Of a stretch of DNA of 63,461 nucleotides, positions 22,653 through 32,445 are shown one piece after another (within the stretch, counting starts at the first letter, position 1; each line of letters opens with the position of its first letter). The translations under genes and the position numbers were made by a program. Source of the stretch: Thermomucor indicae-seudaticae (taxonomy: Eukaryota > Mucoromycota > Mucoromycetes > Mucorales > Lichtheimiaceae); assembly GCA_000787465.1 (NCBI GenBank), contig JSYX01000156.1, positions 1-63,461 on the forward strand, read 5' to 3'. The notes under the pieces are model-generated. The model had not been told where the DNA came from. It did no database searches and was given only the letters and a program-made list of their open reading frames with translations.

Positions 22653-23910
22653 ATGAAGGCTGACATGGCTGCTGTTGTGCGAGCCATGATGCTCAAGGCG
22701 GCTCAGATAGGGTTCACAGCAGATAAAGAAGGAGCTGTACGAATCAATAACCAGCATGATCATGTCATCAGACTGAATATTTACGACATCCTGCCAAGAG
22801 ACGTTGTACGAAACGGCGAATTGTTGGCAGACGGAAAGTATGTTCCCGTGTCCACCCTTCCTGACAAAATAACGGCTATTGCCGAAAAGAATGACTTCTT
22901 CCAACTGTTCACGCAGGAACATTTGCGACGTACCTTCACACGGGACATATCAGCAGTAGAATGTAGTACGTCAGATGACGAGCACAGCCTCTGGAGAGAA
23001 TTACGCGTTGACGTTCCGTTCGAAATAAACAAGCTGCCCGGGCTATCAGTTACCTGCAACGTTGCTGTGCAAAATATCGCGACGAATGGCAAGAATATTT
23101 GGACCGGAAATATCTTTGACTACTCGCTAAAGCGGCTTCTGCTGCTTTACTTGCAAGTAACATTTGCAGCAAACCGAGAAAAACGATACAAAGAGCTTCA
23201 GGTGAAGAAGTCAAAGAAAGCAGAAGCAAGGAAGGAGGAGCAACGAAGGACATTAGGTCCGGGAGCCAAGTGGCAAAGAAGGCGAAAAGAAAGACGCCAA
23301 GTAGAAAAATGTCGTGCACGTGTGGCAAGTTCCAGTGATCCAGAGGAGAAAATCAAGTGGCAGGAGCGTCTAGATATGGCGAATCTGAAAGTGAGCCAGA
23401 AGATTGACGAGGACGAGGAAATGGCGGATGCTCAAGAGGAGAACAATATTGATGAAACCGAAGTCGAAACCAGTATCGTGGCGTATATGAAGCTTGGTGT
23501 ATCTTCGGAGTACGCAACCGAGATGACAGAAAATGGAGTAGCAGAAGTAGAAGAAGCAGAAAGTCCAAACGATATTTCAGCACAGCGAGGAAGGAATTCC
23601 AGGATTCGTGGTCATCGGAAGTGGGGAGGAAAACAATGGAGAAGGCGACACAGGCGATATGTCACCGTTGCTTTAACTGATGAGCACGGTACATCACAAA
23701 CTTGCTGCTGTTGCTTCCTTCCAGTTACTCGACCGAAACAGCGGGTCAAGGTCAAAGGAACTTGGCGAACCAGATCAAAAAATGGGCAGTTCTGTTTGTC
23801 TCAACAGCGATTGCCCGACATACAAAAATGGAACGAACACAGAAAATAGGGACGTGGAGGCTGCAGCTTGCATTGCTATTGCAGGCATGAGCACGATGTT
23901 GCTCGGATAA
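22653..23910 (+). pseudogene. TnpB/Fanzor-like protein remnant, copy 1 (one frameshift)
   Basis: A 398-codon frame from an ATG at 22653, open further upstream to about 22495, continues after one shift to the stop at 23910. The N-terminal half is not recognised. A strongly basic coiled stretch lies at residues about 170-245 and an acidic stretch follows. The C-terminal part carries the TnpB/Fanzor hallmark: NSRIRGHRKWGGKQW, then TDEHGTSQTCCCC, a second Cys pair in SSVCLNSDC, and ENRDVEAAACIAIAGM with the RuvC-III-type RD..AA motif. One extra G in the GGG at 23784-23786 separates the two Cys pairs into different frames. No RuvC-I Asp motif is evident in this copy, so it is probably internally deleted and inactive. 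Confidence 0.65.
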
Positions 23911-24190
23911 ACTCTTCCTCCGTTCCAGTCGAAAAGCAGTCAATCCAATCCTGTATCAGTTACGAACCGCGCTCACCGGTAACAGGTGCAACGTTTGGTC
24001 CCTATCTCCACAGGATTACCTTTGGGTAAGTAAAATGACTCGCTTATTATGAAAGAACAAGTACTAATAATGATTGAATATTTGTGATGCCCGAGGTACA
24101 CTTCGCATCATCTGGAAGCCAAGATTGTGCGGAAGGTACGTATTCCTTATCGCATGACAGCGTAAAGCATGTAACTCATATGCGTAATGT
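23911..24190. other. 3' flank of TnpB/Fanzor-like copy 1
   Basis: Two hundred and eighty bases between the stop codon and the dispersed repeat. No ORF was recognised. In characterised TnpB/Fanzor loci the guide RNA arises from around this side of the gene, so the segment is a candidate place to look, but no structure was proved by eye. Confidence 0.3.
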
Positions 24191-24288
24191 TTAATCGTAT
24201 GTTAGCGCAAATTCGGCTTGCAGTTGATGCAAATGTGTTTCGAGTAACGCAAATGTTTAATCCGTACACAGTATTAACCATGTTATCA
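24191..24288 (+). repeat. Dispersed direct repeat, copy B
   Basis: Matches bases 1-98 in the same orientation, with the first 39 bases identical. It follows the TnpB/Fanzor-like remnant by 280 bases and precedes the YCII-family gene. It may mark one edge of the accessory island. Confidence 0.75.
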
Positions 24289-24372
24289 AAAATCAGTTGA
24301 TTTTTCCAATGGCACTATTATGTAAAGGAGTTATGAACAGAAGCAAGGAGGGAGGATAGCTATGAGAATGGC

Positions 24373-24845
24373 TTACATGCGATAAGGGTAAATTTCCCAT
24401 TTTTCCCAGACTTTGTCGGCAACATAAGGGTCTTTGGCCAATGATTCTCGCACTTGTTCTTCGCTTTCTGCTTCAAAGATGATCATACTTCCCTTCATTT
24501 TTCCACTCTGATATCCTTTTTAAGGTCGCGGTGGTTTTGGGGGAAGACTCATGCGACAAACCTCATGCGAGTCCAGTATGGCTCCACCGAGCAGCAAATG
24601 TCCCTTGGCGTTAGACTCTGTGGCTAAAACAAGGTGCTTGTCTCGTACAGCCAAACGACGCTCAAGTGTCTGAGCATCCTGGTAATCATGAGCAATGACG
24701 AGAAAATGCTTGGGATCTTTAAAGAAAGAAGTTCTTAATGAAATGAACCTCAATGAAAAAACTCTACTCTCTCGCTTTTTCACTTGCTTGGACGCGCAGT
24801 CGAAAAGTTTCTTCGGCAGGCAGTCTGCAATGAACGCATCAGCAT
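24373..24845 (-). CDS. YCII-family protein, probably mitochondrial
   Basis: The core reads KHFLVIAHDYQDAQTLERR, GHLLLGGAILDSHE, then across a normal intron (donor gtttgt, acceptor atatcag, about 24495-24552) SGKMKGSMIIFEAESEEQV and DPYVADKVWEKWEIYPYRM. This is the small ferredoxin-like YCII fold with a conserved His and Asp (IAHDY). Most members have no assigned reaction. The best start, at 24845, gives an Arg-rich presequence without acidic residues (MLMRSLQTACRRNFSTARP), suggesting mitochondrial import. Joining it to the core needs a GC-AG intron (donor gcaagt, acceptor ctttaaag), which restores the frame exactly. Diverges from GNA1. Confidence 0.75.
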
Positions 24846-25075
24846 GGTTAATGGTCGTGAATTGGGGTTCAAATGTTCCTCGGATTCGAATCACTATTAG
24901 GTCCGATCCTTTCCCCTCCTTTGTGTGTAACCAAGCCAGCGATTTACGCCTGCAGGTGCACGCAGGCACAAATCTGCAAGCAGATCCCGCGGAATGCGTC
25001 ATAATAATAAAAGCGTGTCCTTGCTCTAAAAATAAAGGGTGTTGTTTTCCTTCTTCCCCCTCCCCACCCCTGTCC

Positions 25076-25767
25076 ATGACGTTTGTCCTAGATACAAGCG
25101 ATCCAAACTTGTTTTCACCCAAATTAATTTCTGAAGCCGTTCAAGAGGCGCTGCCAGATGGATACGTGATACGCCCATTAAGGAGAGATGACTTTTCAAA
25201 AGGTGCCTGATTTGTTTACCATCAAAACAAGTGGGCTATCATTCATCTAGAATGGATCTTCCTGCAGGCTTCATAGACGTATTATCACAGCTATCGTCCA
25301 CGGGTGATGTCACAGAAGACATGTTTCATGGTATGACAAAAGTTATACGGGTGGAGCAAATTGTGAACTGATGGATATCGCAGAACGCTTCGATTTGATG
25401 AAAAGAATGGGCTGTTATTATGTCATTTGTATTGAAGCATCGGATCGTATCGTGGCCTGTGCCACTCTGATTGTTGAGCACAAGTTTCTCCATGGCTGCA
25501 GTCAGGTAAGCAAGTCCATTCGTGCCAAGTCGATGTTTCCACTAAAAACCTCTATGGTAGTGCGGACACATTGAAGACGTGGTTGTGCACTCATCACAGC
25601 GAGGAAAACGACTGGGTTTACGACTGATCGAACAATTGCAGCACATCGCACAAGCGCTCGATTGTTACAAGACCATCCTGAACTGCAGCGAGCAAAACGT
25701 TCCATTTTATGAAAAGTGTCAAATGAAATCAACCGCCATACAAATGGCACGATATAATCATACATAG
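25076..25767 (+). CDS. GNA1: Glucosamine-6-phosphate N-acetyltransferase
   Basis: GNAT-fold enzyme that acetylates glucosamine-6-phosphate with acetyl-CoA on the way to UDP-GlcNAc and chitin. Exons: MTFVLDTSD... to PDGYVIRPLRRDDFSK, then GFIDVLSQLSSTGDVTEDMFH, then ERFDLMKRMGCYYVICIEAS to HGCSQ, then CGHIEDVVVHSSQRGKRLG to the end. Joints fall at GT-AG introns (for example SK|G with donor gtgcct, and Q|C with donor gtaagc). The acetyl-CoA loop is QRGKRLG, and the order GFxxVLxQL, ERF and HIEDVVV is typical of GNA1. About 160 residues, the normal size. Its stop codon lies 27 bases from that of the convergent next gene. Confidence 0.92.
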
Positions 25768-25778
25768 ATATCGACAAT

Positions 25779-25784
25779 AATAAA
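25779..25784 (+). terminator. Poly(A) signal AATAAA after GNA1
   Basis: AATAAA in the 27-base gap between two convergent stop codons. The actual 3' ends of the two transcripts must overlap. Confidence 0.5.
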
Positions 25785-25794
25785 ATTTTGGGGA

Positions 25795-26945
25795 TTAATC
25801 CAGCTTGGCAATCTTTTCATCCACAAGATCCTCCGGTGCAATCGCGGGTGCTTTCAAGACACCTGCCTTGATCAGTGTCGACACGGTGACTTGCAACGCC
25901 CGACGAGACACGTGCGTGTGATCCTCCGCATAATGCACGATCTTGAACCAGTTGCGCACATCTTCTTCCTGATAACCCAGCGTCTTCATGACCAGGTGCA
26001 CCGACTCGCCGTCTTTCTGATCCATGAACTGCTTGGTTGCCTTCTGGATCGCCTTCAGCACCCGTTCAAGCTCGTCCGCGTGGTTTTGCAGGCAGTCGGT
26101 GTGGGCTGCAAACAGGAACGCTGGCCAGGGCGGCGTGATTTGACCGATGCGTTTCACCTCGCCTGAGTCATGGTAAGGCTTCGTCGTGAACGTTTCCCAC
26201 ATGAAAAAGTCAGATGTGCCATTGTTCACCGAGTCTCGCATGGACTTGAAGTCATGAAGGGCATTGAACCGAAAGACGTCGTCTTGCTGCTCGGTGTTGG
26301 TAAGCCAGCTCTGTTGGTCGGCAAGCACATAGGCCATAATGTGAGATCCGGAGCCGAAGCGTGAAATAGCTACAGTGCTCTTGTTGAGGGTATCAATGGA
26401 TACATGCTTTGAGTTGGCTCCCGTGGAAATAGCCCAGCCTTTAATACGCTCCAATTAGGCCCCCAGATCTACTAGGTAGGGACATTGGACTTACATAGTG
26501 GGGCATCCACGTAGGTACCGATAATCTTGTACCAGTCTTGTCCTTTACCAATACCGGCAACCAGGCCCTCGGTAAGCGCAATGGCTACATCAAGTGATTT
26601 TTCTTGCAGCTTTTGAGTCATCTATCCACGTGGTTACTTAGTTGCCTGCCTTCCTTCCTATTATCGCGCACTCTCTCTCTCCTGACTAACCTCGCCCGTA
26701 CCACCTACACATTCATATTCAATAGCCGTTCTCCAAATCCTTCAAAAACGAATTACCTGCGCAGCATACGAGTTCCACGGCCACGCCATTCTCGGTAAAG
26801 AAGCCATTGTCCCGAGCAATGTACAATGGCGTCGAGAAATGCTCTGGGACTTTTCTCCAATGCAAAGCAGTTAAACCACAAGATCCTCAAACCTTTCTCT
26901 TTTGCAGCATGTACCATAGCCAATGCGGATCGTCTTTGTCGCCAT
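25795..26945 (-). CDS. Ca3427-like type-2 periplasmic-binding-fold protein
   Basis: Start at 26945: MATKTIRIGY, joined over an intron (donor gtacat, acceptor gagaaaag) to VPEHFSTPLYIARDNGFFTE. Further exons give MTQKLQEKSLDVAIALTEG, GKGQDWYKIIGTYVDAPL, then WAISTGANSKHVSI, KSTVAISRFGSGSHIMAYV and FMWETFTTKPY. The two-lobed fold of bacterial ABC-transporter binding proteins is found in cytosolic eukaryotic relatives such as Candida Ca3427, and in NMT1/THI5-type proteins. The ligand is unknown. About 320 residues. No signal peptide, so it is probably intracellular. Convergent with GNA1. Confidence 0.78.
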
Positions 26946-27568
26946 GGGTGTTTTCGTGAAAGTGATAGAGTTCTGCCGGAAATTTTCTCCGCTTCTTGCT
27001 GATAAACTTTCTATTCTGACAGGTAGATCGCTCGTCTTGATCGGTGGAACAACTCTGGGCCTCCCGGGAGCCTTTAAATGCCGGAAACCTATACGGATGC
27101 CTATTGAAGCCTTCAGTGAGCATGCATCCTTCCTTGATGCTTTCATTTCGCTTGTCAAACCCAGTAATGCTCGGCTATCCCTTTGACAGTTTATCTTGAA
27201 GTAGCGGTCTGTTTTTACGGCTATGGTGCTGCTATCCATTGAACATAACACAGCTTACACTTCCCTGCGGGAAAATGCAGTGAAAACCGAATTAACCCGG
27301 TGTTGCATTTTTCAATTGCTTAATGCAGGGCCTAAACACAAGTCTGTAAAGAAGTTGTCTTTATATCGTTGTACATACAACAAAAGAAGCGCTTTTTGCT
27401 ATTCGATAAACAAGTCTCTTGCATTGCCCCGTTTATCAGATAAACTACTGTATATCATGGATGCATTTGGCACTCGTAATACTTCAACTTGTTCTCCGCT
27501 TTGTTCTTTAAACTTACTAACGCTTTTCTCTACTCCGTACCTCTTGTTTGTTCCCGCACGCCGCACCG
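26946..27568. other. Divergent promoter region between Ca3427-like and aldehyde dehydrogenase genes
   Basis: Six hundred bases between two divergent start codons. No supported gene. The part before 27569 is pyrimidine-rich, common just upstream of fungal transcription starts. Confidence 0.4.
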
Positions 27569-29649
27569 ATGGATGGCCTGACGGCGGACTGGACGTTTAC
27601 CCACTGGGCTACCATGGGCCTCGGGGCCCTGGTGAGCTGGCTAATCTTATCATGGCTCTCTACACCCAAGGCCAAGAAGTTTTACGTGGAACCACCTGCC
27701 GGTAATTACAGCTCGGGTGCGACGATGATGATGTACCTGATCTGATCCCCTGGGTTTTTAGCTGCCGATCCTTCATGGAAAGGAACAGTACTCGAGAATC
27801 CTTCTATTCGCGTAAGTCCCCACGAGAAAACGAGTCCGTCTGCCCTTGTTCATTCACGCTCTCTGTGGAAAAGGACCCTGCTCATCCTAGACGTATTGTG
27901 TGCTATGACCCTTCTACTGCGTACCATCTCGACACGATTGAATCACCCACGGTGCAAGACGTCAAGACGGCCTACGAGAAGGCGCGCAAGGCACAGGAAA
28001 AATGGGCCAAGACATCGTTTGAGGAACGCCGCGCAGTGTTGCGTAGTTTGCTTGATTATGTGCTTGAGAACCAGGAAACGATTTGTCGCGTGGGGTGCCG
28101 TGATACCGGAAAAACAAGCAAGTCGATCCTGCATCAACAACAAAGAAGGCAAATTTCTTTGCTAACTGTTCGATATAGTGATTGATGCTTCTTTGGGTGA
28201 AGTGATTACGACGTGTGCCAAGTTGCGTTGGACCATTGATTACGGCGAATCGGTTTTGGCTGAGGACTATCGTGACCCTGGTTTAATGATGATGTACAAG
28301 CATGCCAAGGTTGTCTATCAACCGATGGGTGTGGTGGCCGCCCTGGTGAGCTGGAATTACCCGTTCCATAATGCATTGGGTCCTGTGATCTCGGCACTCA
28401 TGTCAGGCAACGGTATTATTGTCAAAGTGTCCGAGTACGTGGCCTGGTCCAGCCGGTTTTACCACCAGATTGTACAAAAATGCCTTGAAGTGCACGGCCA
28501 TGACCCGGACCTGGTTCAGTTCTTGACCGGGTTCGCGGACGTGGGTGAAGCCGTGGTGCAATGTGGTGTCAACCATGTGACGTTTATTGGATCACCGGCC
28601 GTGGGTAAGCTGGTGCAGCTGAATGCAGCCCAGCATCTGGTGCCGTGTCTCTTGGAGCTCGGTGGTAAAGACTGCGCGATCTTGCTCAAGGACGCAGACT
28701 TGAAGCAGGCGATTCCGGTCTTGATGCGTGGCGTGTTTCAAAACTGTGGGCAAAACTGTATCGGTATCGAACGGATCATTGTGGCTGCGGAAATCTATGA
28801 CCAGGTCGTGAGTGAAATGCAGGAGCGTATTAGCAAACTGCGTCAGGGATCGGTATTGGCGGACGGTGATGGTGTGGATTGTGGCGCTCAGACCATGGGT
28901 ACTCAGGTAAACACGGACGAAAAATAAAGAGGAAAGAATGACACTCATTTTTTCTGCCTTAGTTTGACAAACTGGAAAGCTTGGTACAAGACGCAGTCTC
29001 TCGCGGTGCTCGTCTCTTGAAGGGTGGCAAGCGGTACCATCACCCGAAACATCCGCACGGCCAGTATTTTGAACCGACTCTGCTTGTGGACGTGACGCCT
29101 GATATGGCTATTGCGAACGAAGAAGCGTTTGCGCCGATCATGGTGATCATGAAGCACAATGGCCCTCAAGACGCTGTCAGGATTGCTAATGCTTGTCCTT
29201 ATGGTCTTGGTTCCTCTGTCTTTTCGGCTGACAAGAAATTGGCTGAGCAAATGTGTCTGCAGCTCAAAGTGGGTATGGCCAACGTGAACGATTTCGCTGT
29301 CAATTATCTTTGCCAAAGTCTGCCATTTGGCGGTGTTGGCATTTCAGGATACGGTCGCTTTGTGAGTAGCAGAACTATTCTTATGTTATTATCAGTCAGT
29401 CCGATTCATTCATATGCATTTGTCCAGGCTGGTGCTGAAGGTTTGCGTGGTCTTTGCGTACCAAAGGCAGTGACCATTGACCGTATACCGTTTGTCAAGA
29501 CGCCTATCCCGCCAATCCTTGACTATCCCATCGCAAGTTTGGCAAAAAGCTATGCATTCTTGGAAGACTTGATCAATATGATGTATGCACCAGCTTACAT
29601 TGCAAAGATCAAGGCCATGTTGGGTCTCGCGAAGGCATCGCTTTCTTAA
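27569..29649 (+). CDS. Membrane-anchored aldehyde dehydrogenase, MSC7-like
   Basis: Starts MDGLTADWTFTHWATMG with a hydrophobic anchor (LGALVSWLILSWL), unlike soluble aldehyde dehydrogenases. Exons then give the NAD(P) fold: VSWNYPFHNALGPVISALMS, TFIGSPAVGKL, the catalytic Glu region LLELGGKDCAILL and the nucleophile FQNCGQNCIGIERI. EEAFAPIMVI and PFGGVGISGYGRF follow, and a C-terminal extension ends AKASLS. About 570 residues. Introns lie at 27703-27760, 27798-27870, 28122-28177, 28907-28961 and 29363-29428 (approximate). The layout matches yeast Msc7/Yhr039c, an endoplasmic-reticulum aldehyde dehydrogenase of uncertain substrate. Confidence 0.88.
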
Positions 29650-30651
29650 ATTGTGTACAGCTTAATACGATAATGTAAAGAATGCTCTTATTAAAAACTA
29701 TTTTTTCTGCTTTCCTTTGTCAAGATTGATGCTTAATCGAAGGTTCAACGAACGGCTGATTCTGATCTCCACGGTGAACCTTCCAGTTGACGGTAAATCG
29801 TGGTTACCGAGCGCCCGCGCGTTTACCTTCTTTTCTTTCAGTCGTTGGCCGAAACAGTTCACGAGGTTCTTAAGCTAAGTTTTCGTTCATGCGTGGAACT
29901 TTCATGCGATTGTTACACGAGGAGTCAGCTCGATTAAAACAACTCGCAAGTCACTGTCAGCAAACCTCTTTGACCCTTTTGGACGCGTTTTGGGTACCGC
30001 CTTACGGTATCCAATATTCTGATGACCCTGAAGCAATGGTGAAGGAAACGGAAGTGTTGCAAGCGTATCGAACGGACTATCCTCTAATAAAGATTGGGAT
30101 GCCCTTACGAGTTATTTGGAAAATAGACAGCCCAACATCCTCTCTCTCTTTGATCATCATTTTTTGTATGTTTCCAGCGAATCAGCGCTTATCAGGTATG
30201 CAGTCATCAAATGAGCCATTCTAATATTCGTATGGTCTTCAAAGAAAGAACCAGGTGACATATCAAACCCGAAAGGTAAAGCGCTCAGAGTGCTAATAGG
30301 CAAGCGGCGCTGCCCAGCACAGTGTGCCGAACACCTTACCATTTGGCAAAACGCAGCCTTTACCTGTAACCTGGACTGTATCAGCATTTACTAGCTCATC
30401 ATTGACCATCTTCCGTAAGAAAATATGGAACTGAGACCTCCTATTCACCCTGATTGAAGGAAAAGTTAGGCTTACTGATCCGTCTTAATATCATGATTCC
30501 AACCTGTGAGACTTATTGTATGGTGCGACCGGTCTTAAATAGCCAATTTGCGCCAGTTGTAACATTTTATATTTCAAATTTCGATTCCATATTTGGAATG
30601 CCTTGTAAAAGAAGAAGTGTTCTGGAAGTCGTCTTCTTCAGCAATCATGTG
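29650..30651. other. Accessory spacer with an unassigned 111-codon ORF
   Basis: A plus-strand ORF at 29889-30224 starts MRGTFMRLLHEESARLKQL and has no recognised family. Its 3' part overlaps the dispersed repeat at 30135-30202, so it is not convincing as a complete gene. It could be an exon of a decayed gene. Nothing else was recognised. Confidence 0.35.
30135..30202 (-). repeat. Dispersed short repeat, copy 2
   Basis: Reverse complement of the repeat at 11672-11735. Over the best 40 bases 36 match, and gatgatcaaag is again found further along. It sits in the stretch that also holds the second TnpB/Fanzor-like relic. Confidence 0.6.
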
Positions 30652-30735
30652 TTTTGCGCTGAGGTGATGCTGGTTTGCGCTGAGGTGATGCTGGTTTGCA
30701 CTGAGGTGATGCTGATTTTCACTGAGGTGATTGTA
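30652..30735 (+). repeat. 21-bp tandem repeat, about four units
   Basis: Units of the type TTTGCGCTGAGGTGATGCTGG are repeated about four times. The first two are almost identical and later ones drift (gcactgaggtgatgctg, then tcactgaggtgattg). The period is a multiple of three, so a reading frame with a CAEVMLV heptad crosses it, but no start or domain supports coding. Likely a minisatellite. Confidence 0.85.
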
Positions 30736-30879
30736 ATCGTGCACGTTCTGACGAGACCAACGAGACAAGTTAAGACACGATGACTTACACTAGGATAGCG
30801 TTATCTACATATTAGATAGAAAGCGACTCATCTTCACTGCGGACTTACCAGAAAAGTTAGACAGCAGGACATAGTTGAC

Positions 30880-32259
30880 CAGGCTGTGATGAAAGTCGTA
30901 GACGCCCTGAGACCATTTGTTGCTGAAACAAATGGAAAGAAGAAGCGCAGCACTACCTTTCGTTGTCCTTGCGAACGCATTGCTTACCATATCCATATAT
31001 CCGACCTCTGCGCGGGAAATTTCGCCCTCATACCTCCAGACTGCTTACATCCGCTCCAGCTGATGCTGCTGCAGTATATGAAATGTTCGCTTCAAACGCA
31101 GGCAATTTTGACATTTACACTGCATCTGGAGAAAAAGTAACGGATCTGAGGATGGTGCTGGAAAACAAGTGAACAATGATAGGGTCCTTTCTGGATGGGC
31201 AAGCAATCGATGATATATGCAGTAACCATGGCTCACCTTTCGGGACCTTACTTCATTTGGTGTAGCCAGACTCCTTGGACGGCCCAAGGAAGGAAAAACC
31301 TTCACAAAGTCTACATATGAACGACGTTTGAACAAACCACAGAAGGACAGCACTTCTGATAGCACTTGCGACATTGAACATATCGACGAGCATATAGCTT
31401 CTCCACAAGAAATCTTTGATGTTCATAAGGAAGCCAAGGCTGAAGCACAGGAGAACTTGGAAGCAGCAAAGGACGATGATACCATGAGTAGATCTAAAGA
31501 TCATGCAGCCCTAAAAGCCTGTCGGCGTAAACGGGCGGCCGCTATCACGGCCATGGAAAACACTCGATTATGTTTAAAGAATATGAGAATGCTCCGGAGC
31601 CATGTTATAAGACGGAGGCAGAAGGAAGAAAAGGAAAAAAACAGCAGCGGCCGGAGCCGCTTGATGAAGAAGAGATGAGAGAGACACCTGTAACTGTGCC
31701 AACTTTGGAGAAGCCCGGCAGTGAAGACAGCTGCGATAAACTCAAATTGGACTTATTGCAATACCAACTGGCCGATGTCGGCAAGACGCTGATATTCAAT
31801 GGGACTGGTTACGGTCTTACTACAATGTCAGATACAGTCCCATTATCACTAAAACGATATGGTCATCATATTAGTCTTTACAACCGATATCAAGCCTTGA
31901 GCTCTGTTGAGAACGAGCAACAGGTCGACCAAACTGCTAGGCAAAAATTAGTTTTCTTTATGCATAACCTCTTAGCTTACGTCAAAATTGATAAATATTT
32001 TCATTCAAATGATGTAGGATGTTGAGCACGAAGACACAGATGATACAAGAACAGCAAGAAATGATCGACATCCCGAAAGCATACCGTGTTACAGCGCAAC
32101 AACTCAACGAGCAATCGTTTTGCAACAAAAAAAGAGCCACAAAAAGTCAATGTCAATGGGTCATCCATGTGCATGAACCCAGACTGATACTGAGACGACC
32201 AGGCGGCTCTTTGTATTGCTATCGCCGCAGGAAGCACACTTTTTACAGGCGCCTTTTGA
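30880..32259 (+). pseudogene. TnpB/Fanzor-like protein remnant, copy 2 (many lesions)
   Basis: Fragments in three frames form one decayed gene. Near 31040-31170 is EMFASNAGNFDIYTASGEKV. A charged helical block lies at 31380-31600. Near 31760-31900 is LADVGKTLIFNGTGYGLTTM, whose position and pattern suggest a RuvC-I strand, with Gly where an Asp would be expected. Near 32080 is KAYRVTAQQLNE. The end repeats copy 1's signature: NGSSMCMNPD at 32155-32184, then TGA at 32185 where Cys is expected, tac, a second TGA at 32191, then DDQAALCIAIAAGS to the stop at 32259. The CxxC of the first zinc pair was not found. It is a pseudogene of the same family as copy 1 but keeps more of the N-terminal part. 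Confidence 0.6.
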
Positions 32260-32445
32260 CAAGAATGCAGTGAATCATCAACTGTAATTTTTCACCAACG
32301 TATCCCGTTTGCCTTTGACCGCTGGAAAATTTCATTAAAGTATGGGTTATTATTCCCTGTCGCTAGTGTAATTGCCTTTTAGTTGGCACAACGGAGGCTT
32401 CTATGGATGCATAGAAAGATTAGATTCGCTAATGAAAAGACATGT

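Noticed and set aside
24880..24900. tRNA B-box-like gattcgaatc
   Set aside because: No A box or cloverleaf could be fitted around it on either strand.
30652..30735. CRISPR-like array
   Set aside because: Units are contiguous without spacers, so it is a tandem minisatellite. CRISPR is not expected in a fungal nuclear genome.
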